Source: JBGSPQ01 sp041738505
GTDB lineage: Bacteria > Patescibacteriota > Gracilibacteria > UBA1369
Assembly (NCBI GenBank): GCA_041738505.1
Contig: JBGSPQ010000040.1
Location: 1-64,000 of the forward strand
DNA: 64,000 nt
Direction: 5' to 3'
Shown: in pieces, positions 34,661 to 43,838 of the stretch
Position numbering within the stretch: position 1 is the first letter of the stretch
How the letters are laid out: the number at the start of each line of letters is the position of its first letter
The notes under the pieces: model-generated
What the model saw: only the letters and a program-made list of their open reading frames with translations
Told to the model about the DNA's origin: nothing
Database searches by the model: none
Program-made: the position numbers and the translations under genes

Positions 34661-36628
34661 ATGTTGGAAAATAAAGATTTACCCGAGCAACAGGAGCATA
34701 ATTTTACCACGGAAGGCAGGAAAATTGTGGATAAATTAGAGGCCTATGTCAGACCCATTGTGGATACTGCGGGGCCGATATTGGATAAGGCGCGGCCGGT
34801 ATGGGACAGGCTTTCTTCTACCAATAAACGAATTATCGCGATTCTGGGTATTGCGGCTGCAGCCGGAACCGGATCTTTTATATGTGCGAATGGAGGTGAA
34901 TCGGATGATAAGAGATCCGTTGTAACGGCTCCGGGCAGTGTTGATGGGACCGGTGATACGGATATCCGATCCAATCCCGATTCGGATATGCGAAAGATTC
35001 CCCCTGAATATAACGAGCCTGAAGAGGTGCTGGCCGAGGGTGCGCTGAAAACTTATAAATTTGATAACGCGGAGGTGACGGCATCATGGTACTGGCTTTT
35101 AACCACGGCCCGCGCCGAGGGGTGGAAAGGCGGAATCAGTACTAAAAAGAAGGGTCTTAGGACCTATAAGGAGCAAAAATTTCTTTGGGATGAATATCAA
35201 GCGGGAAGAGGTGATGCGGCTTTCAATCCGGACGGACCTAACGCGCATAAGGCAAGGCATTTGCTTACCAGTGTGGTAAGAGATGGAAATGACTGGAATA
35301 TTGCCATTGATACAGAAACCGAGCACGTTCTTGAGTTAATAAATATCGCCAAAAAACATGGTGTTATTTTGCATCGGCCGCACATGCGGAAGAAAAAGAA
35401 CGGCCAGTGGACTGAAACATGGCATGTAGAGTCCAAAACACCGTTTTCGCCTCCGGCGGATTTTAAGATATCCGATCATGCAAATATTCACTGTCTTGAT
35501 AAGAAAGGAAATTTGCTTACGAATAAGTGTTCCAGGATTGTGTTAAAGTCTGCAGAAGAAGTGCCAGAAGGCGACGGTATGGATGAAGTTGCGGTGGAAG
35601 CCGGAGCTATGGAGCATCCTAAATTTGATGTTGTCGCCGAGGCCGCAAGGGCCAGGAGTCTTTTAAAGGATATTGAGACATACAATCATGTGGATAGAAA
35701 AGAAAATCGAAATAAAGATGATGAAAGTTTTAATGTTCTTCTGGCTGTGAGAAGAAATGATTCTGAGAAGATTGAATATGTAACATCAAGGCCGGACGGC
35801 CGCGTGACCAAAGGGTTTAAGGTCACTCGAGGCAAGCGGAACGGAGTAAATACGGCTTATATGATTGAAGAGCCGAGAGGGTTTTTTACATTGGCGATTA
35901 AAAGGATTAAAAGTGTGGCGGGTACCAACAGGGAGATCGTTTATAGTCCTTATTCACCAAAACTGGATACACCGGAAGTGCGCAGAAGCGGCGCGGATTA
36001 TTTGAATTCGTTGATTTATCGGGGCAAGGAGGCTTTGGATGTGAAAAAAGTTAAATCCGATGTCGATCGGGATGCGAGTGTCGCAAGTACCGTTCCGGAC
36101 AGGCTGATTTTTACTTTGGCGCTGATAGAACATATGGATTATTTTGAATTGAAAAGGGGTAAATCAATGGAAGATCTTGCTAAAAGGACTCTGGCGATTA
36201 TCGGGCTTAACGGCAGGAACGCCTATGATTATGTGCATTCCGACGCGGGCGCGAGGGGACTTTTTCAGCTTATGCCGGATACTTACAGACAGATTGACAT
36301 GATGAATCCCGCCGCAAAATTGGAGGACGATCATGTTGCCGGTTCAATGGATCATATGAACGCGGTGCAAACGGCGATTGTTTTGACCGACCATAATATG
36401 GATCTGCTTGGCAATAATGACAAAAATCTGGCGGAAATAATGAAAGATGATTCGATGAATAGGGGGATGTTGTTGGCGGCGGTTTATAACGGTGGGAATA
36501 CACGTCTTGTGCAAGCTTATAAAGAGCATGGAGACGACTGGATGCATTATCTGCCCGAAGAAACCAGAGGCTACGTGGAAAAATTTGTGGCGGTTATGAA
36601 ACTGTTGGAAGAGAAAAAGTTGCCCTAA
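34661..36628 (+). CDS. Two-domain peptidoglycan hydrolase (M15-like peptidase plus lytic transglycosylase), 655 aa
   Basis: ATG 34661 (MLENKDLPEQQEHNFTT) gives a cytoplasmic tail, one membrane segment at about 55-75 (IIAILGIAAAAGTGSFICA) and an extracellular remainder. Residues about 130-260 resemble VanY/M15 D-Ala-D-Ala peptidases: LRTYKEQKFLWDEYQAGRGD, then AHKARH, and the closing TWHVES with a His as in the family's zinc site. From about 480 a lytic transglycosylase domain follows, with possible catalytic Glu in LIEHMDYF, GLFQLMPDTY and AAVYNGG. Cutting both glycan and peptide would suit division or secretion. The middle region is not recognised. An earlier ATG at 34508 lies in asnS and is rejected. 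Confidence 0.8.
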   Translation: MLENKDLPEQQEHNFTTEGRKIVDKLEAYVRPIVDTAGPILDKARPVWDRLSSTNKRIIAILGIAAAAGTGSFICANGGESDDKRSVVTAPGSVDGTGDTDIRSNPDSDMRKIPPEYNEPEEVLAEGALKTYKFDNAEVTASWYWLLTTARAEGWKGGISTKKKGLRTYKEQKFLWDEYQAGRGDAAFNPDGPNAHKARHLLTSVVRDGNDWNIAIDTETEHVLELINIAKKHGVILHRPHMRKKKNGQWTETWHVESKTPFSPPADFKISDHANIHCLDKKGNLLTNKCSRIVLKSAEEVPEGDGMDEVAVEAGAMEHPKFDVVAEAARARSLLKDIETYNHVDRKENRNKDDESFNVLLAVRRNDSEKIEYVTSRPDGRVTKGFKVTRGKRNGVNTAYMIEEPRGFFTLAIKRIKSVAGTNREIVYSPYSPKLDTPEVRRSGADYLNSLIYRGKEALDVKKVKSDVDRDASVASTVPDRLIFTLALIEHMDYFELKRGKSMEDLAKRTLAIIGLNGRNAYDYVHSDAGARGLFQLMPDTYRQIDMMNPAAKLEDDHVAGSMDHMNAVQTAIVLTDHNMDLLGNNDKNLAEIMKDDSMNRGMLLAAVYNGGNTRLVQAYKEHGDDWMHYLPEETRGYVEKFVAVMKLLEEKKLP

Positions 36629-36665
36629 ATCAGCCGGTTTTTTGAAATAGCGTAACGCTTCGGTA

Positions 36666-36694
36666 TTGACTTTCGTTATAAAATAGGCTATAGA
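36666..36694 (+). promoter_or_regulatory. Promoter of the ABC exporter
   Basis: TTGACT (36666-36671), 17 bases, TATAGA (36689-36694), start codon about 20 bases below. Confidence 0.7.
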
Positions 36695-36713
36695 TATAGA
36701 ACCGAATTGATTT

Positions 36714-38486
36714 ATGACAATTATGAAACCATATCTCGCATACATATGGGGGATTACCTCAAAGAAAAAAAAGGAGCTGGCTGCTCTGTTTTTTCTGATA
36801 ACGGTTGATACTGTGGCGCGCCTTATTCAGCCTTATTTGTACATGGTGGTGGTGGATTTGCTGACTGATGGATTGGTGGGCGGCGAATTTACGCAACAGA
36901 TGGTCAATTTATTACTGACGGTGATAGCGGTATGGTTTGGATTGGCTGTTATCAACAACCTGGTGGATGCCCAGCGACATTATCTGGGGTGGGCTATCTC
37001 AAGCGATGTGGCGCAGATTGTGCATCTTCAGGGATACAGGAAATTGCTGAAAATGGATTATAACAAGCATACCAAGAGGCATTCCAATCAATATACCCGC
37101 CTGGTGGATGATGCCGATACGGCCACATGGGAACTTTCCAACTGGTGGTTGAACCGGATTATTCCTTCGGTGCTGGGTTTTGCAGGGATGCTTGTGATTG
37201 CTTTCAGCGTCAGCTGGCAGATGACTTTGATCTCACTTTCGGTGGTGCCTCCGGGGTTGTTTGTGATTATTTTCATGATGAAGAAATATGAGGATGAGCA
37301 GCACAGGGTGAATAAGCTCTGGAACAAGAAATCCGAACATTTAAGCGATCAGGTGGCAAATATCATCACTTATAAGCTGAATCAGGACGAGAGTCGGTTT
37401 ATGAAAGTGCAGAAAGGTTATGCCGACAGGGCGACAATCGCGCAGTTGAATATCAATAAAAAATGGAGGACGACAATGTTTTTGAATCCGGATGTGATAG
37501 CGCGGTTTCTGGTGATGGGAGTGGGTGTCTGGTTCGTTAAAGAGGGGATGATCACCTTGGGTACGCTGTTTATGTTTATGGGGTTGTTGAATGAAATTCT
37601 GGTGCCGCTGAATCTACTTGGCGATATTCTTCCTCAGTACAACAGGAGGGCGCGGCATGTGGAAAGGCAAATCAACCTTATGCAGGATGAGGATGATGTA
37701 AAAAATCCGCGAAGAAGTTTGAAACTTAAAACAATCGAGGGAAAAATCGAGCTTAAAAACGTTTCGTATGTTTATCCCGGTAATGCAAACGGGGAAGCCA
37801 CAATCAAGAATATGTCGTTGACGATTGAACCCGGTCAACAGGTGGCGATGGTTGGTCATTCCGGCTGTGGGAAAACAACGCTGGTTTCGCTAATCACCCG
37901 TCTGGCCGATCCCACGGAGGGAAGCATACTGGTGGATGGAGTTGATATCCGCAAATTTAAGCAGGATGACTACAGAAGATTTATCGGAACGGTTTTGCAG
38001 GAACATTCTTTGTACAATGAAACGGTCGCGGAGAATATTGCTTACGGTCGGCCCGAAGCTTCCAGAAGGGCGATTGTCGCGGCGGCGAAAATGGCGCAGG
38101 CCCATGAATTTATCAGCAGACTTCCGGAAAAGTATGACACCCGCATCGGTGAAAGAGGAGTACGGCTATCCGGTGGGGAAAAACAGCGGCTGGCGATTGC
38201 CCGTGCGATATTAAAGAATCCGCGGATAGTGGTTCTGGATGAGCCGACGAGCGCGCTGGACAGTATCACCGAAGCCAAAGTGCAGAAGGGTTTGATGAGG
38301 CTGATTGAGGGCAGGACGTCCATTACGGTCGCCCACCGCCTTTCCACCGTAAGAAACGCGGATAAGATTCTGGTGATCGAAAGAGGTCGGCTGGTGGCTC
38401 ACGGCACGCATTTGGAACTGGTGAAAAATTGCGCCCAATACCGGGATATGGTTGATTTGCAGACCGGCGGGTTTCTGGCGGAGTGA
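36714..38486 (+). CDS. ABC exporter (fused membrane and ATPase domains), 590 aa
   Basis: This is a half-transporter of the ABCB/MsbA-like class, which works as a homodimer or heterodimer to export lipids, drugs or peptides. Six membrane segments fill about 15-310. The ATPase follows with Walker A GHSGCGKTT (about 380), a Q-loop (TVLQEHSLYNETV), signature LSGGEKQR (about 484), Walker B VVLDEPTSALD (about 505) and the switch His in TVAHRLST. It is a single gene with its own promoter, so no partner or substrate is shown. It could also be a lipid A-like exporter; sequence cannot separate these. Confidence 0.92.
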   Translation: MTIMKPYLAYIWGITSKKKKELAALFFLITVDTVARLIQPYLYMVVVDLLTDGLVGGEFTQQMVNLLLTVIAVWFGLAVINNLVDAQRHYLGWAISSDVAQIVHLQGYRKLLKMDYNKHTKRHSNQYTRLVDDADTATWELSNWWLNRIIPSVLGFAGMLVIAFSVSWQMTLISLSVVPPGLFVIIFMMKKYEDEQHRVNKLWNKKSEHLSDQVANIITYKLNQDESRFMKVQKGYADRATIAQLNINKKWRTTMFLNPDVIARFLVMGVGVWFVKEGMITLGTLFMFMGLLNEILVPLNLLGDILPQYNRRARHVERQINLMQDEDDVKNPRRSLKLKTIEGKIELKNVSYVYPGNANGEATIKNMSLTIEPGQQVAMVGHSGCGKTTLVSLITRLADPTEGSILVDGVDIRKFKQDDYRRFIGTVLQEHSLYNETVAENIAYGRPEASRRAIVAAAKMAQAHEFISRLPEKYDTRIGERGVRLSGGEKQRLAIARAILKNPRIVVLDEPTSALDSITEAKVQKGLMRLIEGRTSITVAHRLSTVRNADKILVIERGRLVAHGTHLELVKNCAQYRDMVDLQTGGFLAE

Positions 38487-38585
38487 TGATAGTTTTTGAA
38501 AATGAGGGATTCTGTGTAATACTGCTGTTAGCTGACAGGTTATATATAAATCAATTTACTATTTTATTTGTTAACACTTTTTCAT

Positions 38586-40130
38586 ATGAAAAAAATTGTT
38601 TCCATGCTGGCGATGCTGGCAATGTTTATTATCCCCATGGGGGCTCAGGCGTGGACGTTTATTCCGATTAATACCATTATCAAGGTGGTGACGCCGGTGC
38701 AGACTCCCACGGTTATTAAAACACCCTCCATGGTGATTAATTCAACAGAGCCTGGTACCCTGGAATATCCGGATGAATGTGTCGGCGACAAGACAAGCAT
38801 CAGCGCCGATCAGGATACAACGATCACTTTTGACCAGTTGGCTGTAGGTGTTTATGACAGTTGTAGAATCATTCTTCATTATACCGAATGGAATGGGTAT
38901 GTAATTTTGAAGACATCGACTTTGTATGTACCGGATTTTGAAGTCATTAATTTTGTGATACCACCTCTTGATTTTACGGATCCGGTTTTGACCGAAGAGA
39001 CCAAAGTGCCGACTCCCAGTTTTGATTCCACTCCCGACTATACGTTTAACTCAACCGAGGCGGGGGATATTACTGTCGGAGGTGCATGTTCCAGTACCAA
39101 GACCGATGCTATTGCGGGACCCAACCCCATTGCATTCAACTCTTTGACTCCCGGAACATACAGTAACTGTACTATCACCGTTACCGATAACGCAGGGAAT
39201 GCGAGTAGTCCTTTGGCGGTGAACACCTTTACGATTCAGACTTTTGTTGTTATTCCCGGTGACACCACTGCGCCCTCTCTGGATATGATTTCACCGGTGG
39301 CGACGCCAACAACCGATACCACTCCAAATCTGACTTTTTGGTCTTCGGAAGCGGGTACAATCACTTATACCGGAAGTTGCGCCAGTGATGATGTGACAGC
39401 AGACTCGGGGAATAACACAATCACATTAAAAAATCTTGCCACGGGGACTTACAACAACTGTTATCTGCGGGTGACGGATTTGTCCGCCAATGGCAATGTC
39501 AGTGCATGGCTTAGTATTCCGTCTTTTACGATTACGACATCCTCCGTTAATCCGCCCGTTGATCCCGCCGATTATTGCGCGGGGTTTGTTGATGTAAGCA
39601 AGACCGACAGCGACTGTGACGCGATTACCTATGTTAAGAGCATTGGAGCAATGACGGGAAATCCGAACGGTACTTTTGAACCGTCCGCCAATTTGCAGAG
39701 AGATCAGGTGGCCAAAATTTCTCTGGAGACACATGATCTTTTCAACAGTGCCCAAAATTACTGTAGTGGAAATCCTTTCCCGGATGTTACAACCAATGCG
39801 TGGTCTTATCAGTATATTTGCCGCGGTGTGGAATTGGGAATGATTACGGGTTACGCATCGGGCGCGGATGCAGGTTATTACAGGCCGGCCCGTTCGGTAA
39901 ACCGTGTGGAGTTTTTGGCTTTGATTCTGCGCAATCTGAACGAAACCATGCCAAGCATCAACAGTTCTTCTTATAATGATGTAGAGAGTGGGCAATGGTA
40001 CAGCGGATACGCGAAATATTCATACGACAACAGTCTGTTTACGGGTGCTTCTCTTAATCCGGACAGATTTGTGACAAGGCGCGAAGTGGCCAGGGTAATT
40101 AACCAACTGCACGATCTGAATAAGATTTAG
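38586..40130 (+). CDS. Secreted SLH protein with Ig-like repeats, 514 aa
   Basis: ATG 38586 begins a signal peptide (MKKIVSMLAMLAMFIIPMGAQA). Three Ig-like beta repeats of about 85 residues follow, each ending in a phrase such as ITFDQLAVGVYDSCRI, IAFNSLTPGTYSNCTI or ITLKNLATGTYNNCYL; paired Cys in each repeat may form disulfides. From about residue 330 come two to three SLH repeats (YVKSIGAMTGNPNGTFEPSA, GVELGMITGYASGAD, YSYDNSLFTG). Here the anchoring SLH block is C-terminal, the reverse of the SLH protein at 11644. Likely wall-anchored adhesin or scaffold. Its end overlaps the convergent maf end by 4 bases. Confidence 0.88.
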   Translation: MKKIVSMLAMLAMFIIPMGAQAWTFIPINTIIKVVTPVQTPTVIKTPSMVINSTEPGTLEYPDECVGDKTSISADQDTTITFDQLAVGVYDSCRIILHYTEWNGYVILKTSTLYVPDFEVINFVIPPLDFTDPVLTEETKVPTPSFDSTPDYTFNSTEAGDITVGGACSSTKTDAIAGPNPIAFNSLTPGTYSNCTITVTDNAGNASSPLAVNTFTIQTFVVIPGDTTAPSLDMISPVATPTTDTTPNLTFWSSEAGTITYTGSCASDDVTADSGNNTITLKNLATGTYNNCYLRVTDLSANGNVSAWLSIPSFTITTSSVNPPVDPADYCAGFVDVSKTDSDCDAITYVKSIGAMTGNPNGTFEPSANLQRDQVAKISLETHDLFNSAQNYCSGNPFPDVTTNAWSYQYICRGVELGMITGYASGADAGYYRPARSVNRVEFLALILRNLNETMPSINSSSYNDVESGQWYSGYAKYSYDNSLFTGASLNPDRFVTRREVARVINQLHDLNKI

Positions 40131-40729
40131 TCGGTTTGTACGCCCAGTTCGCGAAGCATTTCTTTTAATTGAAACAGAGGGAGACCTATCACGTTGTGGT
40201 AGTCTCCCTCTATTGTTTGTACGTATTTGCCGCTTTCGCCTTCAATGGTGAGCGCGCCGGCGACGTTTAACACGTCGTCTTTTTTGATGATTTGGCGGAT
40301 GATCGCGGGGGTGAGTCTGGCGAAGGTGAGTTTTGTTGAGGTGTGGGAGATGAGTTCGCGGTCTATTTTGCCTTTGTTGTCGGTTTTGATTACGGCCAGT
40401 CCGGTGTGGACGAATACGGTGTTTTCGCTCATTTGCGCGATCATTTGTTCTGCCTCTTTGCGGGTGCGGGGTTTGCCCATGATATGGTTGTCTATGGTGC
40501 CGAAAGTGTCCGCTCCGATGATGATGCTTTTTGGGAATTTATGAGCGACGTGTTTTGCTTTTTCGGATGCCAGAAATGTCGCGAGTAATTTTGGGTCCTT
40601 AAATTTTCTCATATCTTCTTCGTAATTGCCCGTATGGATTTCAAAAGGTATGCCAAGTTCTTTGAGCAGTTTTTTTCTGGCGGGCGACCCGGAGGCAAGG
40701 ATGATGCGGGGAGGAGTAGGAGTGCTCAT
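40127..40729 (-). CDS. maf: Maf-family nucleotide pyrophosphatase, 200 aa
   Basis: Maf proteins hydrolyse nucleoside triphosphates, often dTTP, UTP or modified bases, and affect division. The signature LASGSPARKKLLKELGIPF (residues 10-28) and the later GADTFGTIDN and KPRTRKEAEQMIAQMS (given as GKPRTRKEAEQM) fit. It lies 9 bases below the ZIP gene on the same strand, likely co-transcribed, though the two have no known joint role. Confidence 0.93.
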   Translation of the reverse strand: MSTPTPPRIILASGSPARKKLLKELGIPFEIHTGNYEEDMRKFKDPKLLATFLASEKAKHVAHKFPKSIIIGADTFGTIDNHIMGKPRTRKEAEQMIAQMSENTVFVHTGLAVIKTDNKGKIDRELISHTSTKLTFARLTPAIIRQIIKKDDVLNVAGALTIEGESGKYVQTIEGDYHNVIGLPLFQLKEMLRELGVQTD

Positions 40730-40738
40730 GTTGACGGA

Positions 40739-41554
40739 TTAGCGAACCAGTACCAGGCTGACGGCCATAACCGCCATGCCGGCCAACAGTCCGTAAATGG
40801 AAAGATGGTGTTCTCCGTATTCGCGGGCGGTGGGTAACAGCTGGTCAAGAGATATAAATACCATAATACCGGCTATCGCTCCCAGCAATATGCCGATGGC
40901 TATTCCGTTGAATATGAAAACAAAAAGAATCAGACCCACCAGCGCGCCGAGTGTTTCGGCCAATCCGGATAGAAATGAATAAAGGAAAGCTTTTTTGCGG
41001 CTGCCGGTGGCGTAGAAAATGGGGATTGAAACGGCGATTCCTTCGGGGATGTTGTGTATTGCTATTGCTATGGCGATGGCGATTCCCAGGCGGGGGTCGG
41101 TTAAGGCTGTTGCAAAAGTGGCCAGACCTTCGGGAAAATTATGTACCGCAATTGCGATTGCCGTTAAAACTCCCACTCGTAATAGTTTTCTCTTTTTTTT
41201 TGCTTCTTCTTTGTCGTACATTTCCTCCACTTTGTGAATTTCATGCGGGTTTTCAAACGACGGAATGAATTTGTCTATTATCGCGATCAGTAAAATCCCT
41301 CCAAAAAACGCGGCGATGGTTATCCACATGCCGTTTTTTTCGCCCAATTGTTCCATAAGTCTTTCCTGGGAGTCGCATAAAAGTTCCATGAAAGAGATGA
41401 AAATCATCACTCCCGCGGAAAAACCCAGTGCAACGGAAAGGAATTTGGTATTGGTTCGTTTGGTGAAAAATGCCAAAGCACTGCCGATGCCTGTTGCCAG
41501 ACCGGCAAGCAGTGTAAGCGAAAACGCAAATAAAATTGTTGTTGTGTCCGGCAC
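40739..41554 (-). CDS. ZIP-family metal transporter, 271 aa
   Basis: ZIP proteins import zinc or other divalent metals. Eight hydrophobic segments can be placed. The metal-binding helices carry HNFPEGLATF and HNIPEGIAV, with histidines and glutamate as in the family. A charged loop between helices 3 and 4 includes HEIHKVEEMYDKEEAKKKRK (20 residues as given) and may bind metal. It is followed by maf. Zinc is inferred, not shown. Confidence 0.92.
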   Translation of the reverse strand: MPDTTTILFAFSLTLLAGLATGIGSALAFFTKRTNTKFLSVALGFSAGVMIFISFMELLCDSQERLMEQLGEKNGMWITIAAFFGGILLIAIIDKFIPSFENPHEIHKVEEMYDKEEAKKKRKLLRVGVLTAIAIAVHNFPEGLATFATALTDPRLGIAIAIAIAIHNIPEGIAVSIPIFYATGSRKKAFLYSFLSGLAETLGALVGLILFVFIFNGIAIGILLGAIAGIMVFISLDQLLPTAREYGEHHLSIYGLLAGMAVMAVSLVLVR

Positions 41555-41558
41555 TTTT

Positions 41559-42437
41559 TTAGATTCGGCTTAAGATTTTTTCGGCGAGGACTTTTTCAAT
41601 CTGCAGGTGGACGTCTGTGTCGGCATTGCCAAACCCCAGACCGACCGTGACTGTGAAAAATGACTGTTTGTCGGGGGATAATACATTCAGCCCGGCTCCG
41701 GGGGTTAGTCCGGTTCCGCCAAAGTACGCTTCACTGCCAAGTCCGTTTACCGGCGTTGCGCTCTCGGCAAATTCCTTTGTTCCGGCGAAAAGTGTTTCCG
41801 CGGTTTGGCCGGCGGTTATCATTTCGGGGTTCATCTCGGACTGGCCGGTAAAGGACAGTTGGGCGAAAATCATGTTGTCGGGATCCAGATCGTAAAAACA
41901 GATTTTCTGGCCGACGACGTTAGCCACCGTGTCATGGGTTGTGATTGTGGCTGTTTTGCCGGGAAAGTGTGCGGCAAGATCTTCCGCTGTCATGAGTTCG
42001 CAGGGGTCGTATGATATTTGGTTTTCAGCAGTGGAAACCGGATCTTCTTTCGCGGGTTCAGTCGTGTTTTCCCCTACCTTTCCGATGTAATACTGTTCCA
42101 GAGCCGCGTTTGCTTGTTCCGAGTGTGTGTGTGAGGGACCCGTTCCCATGGGGCGGTTTTCATAGAGAATAGTGGCGTCAATACCGCATCCCTCCAGGAT
42201 GGTTTCCTCTCCCGGATGTTTGGCGATGTATTCGGTTACGTCGTATACTTTGCCGTCAAGAATCATCCAGCAGTCTTCAAATGTGGAACGGGCGGCGACC
42301 TCTTCTTCTGTGATATATTTGACCATTTTGCCGTTGGTCTGGACCGGAGGTTTTGGAGTAACCGTTGGTTGCTGGCAGGCGGAAAAAAGTGTGAATACAA
42401 GAATCAGTGCCAATAAAAAGGATGTTTTTTTTATCAT
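41559..42437 (-). CDS. Lipoprotein with cytochrome b5-like domain, 292 aa
   Basis: ATG 42437 starts MIKKTSFLLALILVFTLFSAC, a lipoprotein signal. After a Pro/Thr linker, residues about 38-120 form a cytochrome b5-like heme domain: EVAARSTFEDCWMILDGKVYD (shortened: EVAARSTFEDCW), VTEYIAKHPGEETI with the first axial His, and the second in HTHSEQAN. A C-terminal domain (about 140-290) begins with CELMTAEDLAAHFPG and resembles the DUF3558-type extracellular domain. A heme-binding, extracellular electron-transfer protein is inferred. It lies 5 bases before the ZIP gene on the same strand, with its own promoter at 42477-42505. Confidence 0.82.
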   Translation of the reverse strand: MIKKTSFLLALILVFTLFSACQQPTVTPKPPVQTNGKMVKYITEEEVAARSTFEDCWMILDGKVYDVTEYIAKHPGEETILEGCGIDATILYENRPMGTGPSHTHSEQANAALEQYYIGKVGENTTEPAKEDPVSTAENQISYDPCELMTAEDLAAHFPGKTATITTHDTVANVVGQKICFYDLDPDNMIFAQLSFTGQSEMNPEMITAGQTAETLFAGTKEFAESATPVNGLGSEAYFGGTGLTPGAGLNVLSPDKQSFFTVTVGLGFGNADTDVHLQIEKVLAEKILSRI

Positions 42438-42476
42438 GGGAAAAAATTTTGCTTTTAAGAAAATTGACACTTTAAA

Positions 42477-42505
42477 AGTATGCCTTTTTTTGAGATAACT
42501 GGCAA
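42477..42505 (-). promoter_or_regulatory. Promoter of the cytochrome b5 lipoprotein gene
   Basis: On the minus strand TTGCCA (42505-42500), 17 bases, CATACT (42482-42477). It may drive the lipoprotein, ZIP and maf genes together, which are 5 and 9 bases apart. Confidence 0.65.
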
Positions 42506-42520
42506 ATTACAGAGAGGAGT

Positions 42521-43405
42521 TTAGCGGGAAGACGGTTCTGCGAGAGGAAGTGTGAATACCGCGGTGGCTCCCTGGTGTCCGGCCGGTCCTCCAAGCAGGT
42601 CGGGGATTTCGGAGTTATCATAGAGTTTTAGATCTCCGTTGATTGACAGGGCTCTGATTTTGGAATAATAAAGACCGACACCGTGGCCATCCGTGGTTTT
42701 TGTGGAAAACCCTTTGTGGAATATTTTTTTGCGAATTTCTTCCGGTACGCCGGTGCCATTGTCTTCCATGATTATGTGCGCGTGAAATTTATCCGTTTTA
42801 ACCGAGACGATAATGCGCGGGTTGATAGGAGCCGCCTCTTCCAGCGATCTGCGGGCGTTTACAAACATGTTTTCCAGAATGCGGTGAATGTCATCTATGT
42901 CTCCGTTTACCATTAAGTCCGGTGGAGCATCTATTTCAAATTGTATGTTTGAATAAAGATTTTGTCGTGGCTCAATCTGGCAATGCAGGATCTCGGTGAT
43001 GTTTACCGGTGAGAATTGAATTTCCGCTGTTTCCTGGCGGGTTATCGGGAGGGGCGCGGGAATTGTTTGTTTGCCAAAAGCGGCTAGAATGTCGCTGAGT
43101 TGTATTGCCGATTTTTTGATTATTTCCAGTATGTCGGCGGGATTTTGTTGCTGTTCGACTTTAAATTTCACGATTTCAGCTCCTCCCAAAATTGCCGTTA
43201 TGAATTGATTGGCATCGTGAATCAAGGATCTTATTACATCAGGATTAACCGGTACGCAGACGGGTGGCAGGGATGACAGGCTGTGAGTTCCAAGAGATTC
43301 TGAATTGTCGCTTGAGGGTACGATTCCCGATTCATGAGAAGAAGCATCTGATGTCTCCTGTTCTTTGCCTTCCGGTTTTGGTTCTTTGCAGAGAGTCATG
43401 GGCAA
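42521..43405 (-). CDS. Soluble histidine kinase without sensor domain, 294 aa
   Basis: The ATPase domain is clear: an N box in HRILENMFVNARRSLEE (about 175), the G1 box in IMEDNGTGVP and the G2 box in TDGHGVGLYYSK. The phospho-acceptor His is likely in IHDANQFITA near residue 63, in the dimerisation helices, but this is less certain. There is no membrane segment or sensor, and about 50 disordered residues (MTLCKEPKPEGKEQETSDAS, 20 given) precede. No response regulator is adjacent. It probably acts through a separate partner. Confidence 0.82.
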   Translation of the reverse strand: MPMTLCKEPKPEGKEQETSDASSHESGIVPSSDNSESLGTHSLSSLPPVCVPVNPDVIRSLIHDANQFITAILGGAEIVKFKVEQQQNPADILEIIKKSAIQLSDILAAFGKQTIPAPLPITRQETAEIQFSPVNITEILHCQIEPRQNLYSNIQFEIDAPPDLMVNGDIDDIHRILENMFVNARRSLEEAAPINPRIIVSVKTDKFHAHIIMEDNGTGVPEEIRKKIFHKGFSTKTTDGHGVGLYYSKIRALSINGDLKLYDNSEIPDLLGGPAGHQGATAVFTLPLAEPSSR

Positions 43406-43424
43406 AGTTTTAAAATGGGGAGTG

Positions 43425-43454
43425 ATTTTATTATGATTTATCTGTGTTTGTCAA
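43425..43454 (-). promoter_or_regulatory. Promoter of the histidine kinase gene
   Basis: On the minus strand TTGACA (43454-43449), 18 bases, TAAAAT (43430-43425). Confidence 0.58.
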
Positions 43455-43561
43455 ATGTAATGACGCTTCGTGCGGGGTGGGGCTCGCTTTGATTGTGGCA
43501 CATTTCCCGAGCATGATATGGAGCTCGCTCCGTTCGCGGTTTTGCTCGCCTTAGCTCGCGA

Positions 43562-43586
43562 GCGCACTCCGCTTCGCTTCGTGCGT
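43562..43586. repeat. 25-base dispersed repeat, copy 2
   Basis: Differs at two positions from 15974-15998. It begins at the 3' end of the tRNA-Ser(CGA) gene on the minus strand and overlaps its CCA. It is the edge of a G+C-rich stretch (43471-43586) with many GCTCGC and CGCTTCG words. Confidence 0.6.
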
Positions 43587-43675
43587 GGCGGAGAGAGTGG
43601 GATTCGAACCCACGAAGGAGTTGCCTCCTTACCGCTTTTCGAGAGCGGCGCCTTCAACCACTCGGCCATCTCTCC
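43585..43675 (-). tRNA. tRNA-Ser(CGA)
   Basis: Acceptor GGAGAGA/TCTCTCC with discriminator G and encoded CCA. The anticodon loop is CTCGAAA (anticodon CGA, reading UCG). The long variable arm typical of serine tRNA is AAGGAGGCAACTCCTT. The T loop is TTCGAAT. The minus-strand reverse complement reads as a complete cloverleaf. The 163 bases from 43676 to 43838 hold no gene. Confidence 0.95.
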
Positions 43676-43838
43676 GCGATTTGCGGAAGTTGTATGAATT
43701 ACTACCTGACTTTGGCAATAGCACTCATAAAGGGAATGTATTCTTCAGCATTATAAATAAATCCGGAATGTATCAAAGCAAAAAGTTCGTTTTTCTTCAA
43801 TTGCCTTTTTAACCTTTTTTAAAGGATTTGGAACAACA

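Noticed and set aside
43451..43812. Short reading frames around the tRNA-Ser(CGA) gene
   Set aside because: They run through a full tRNA cloverleaf and a repeat-rich stretch, with no protein-like composition.
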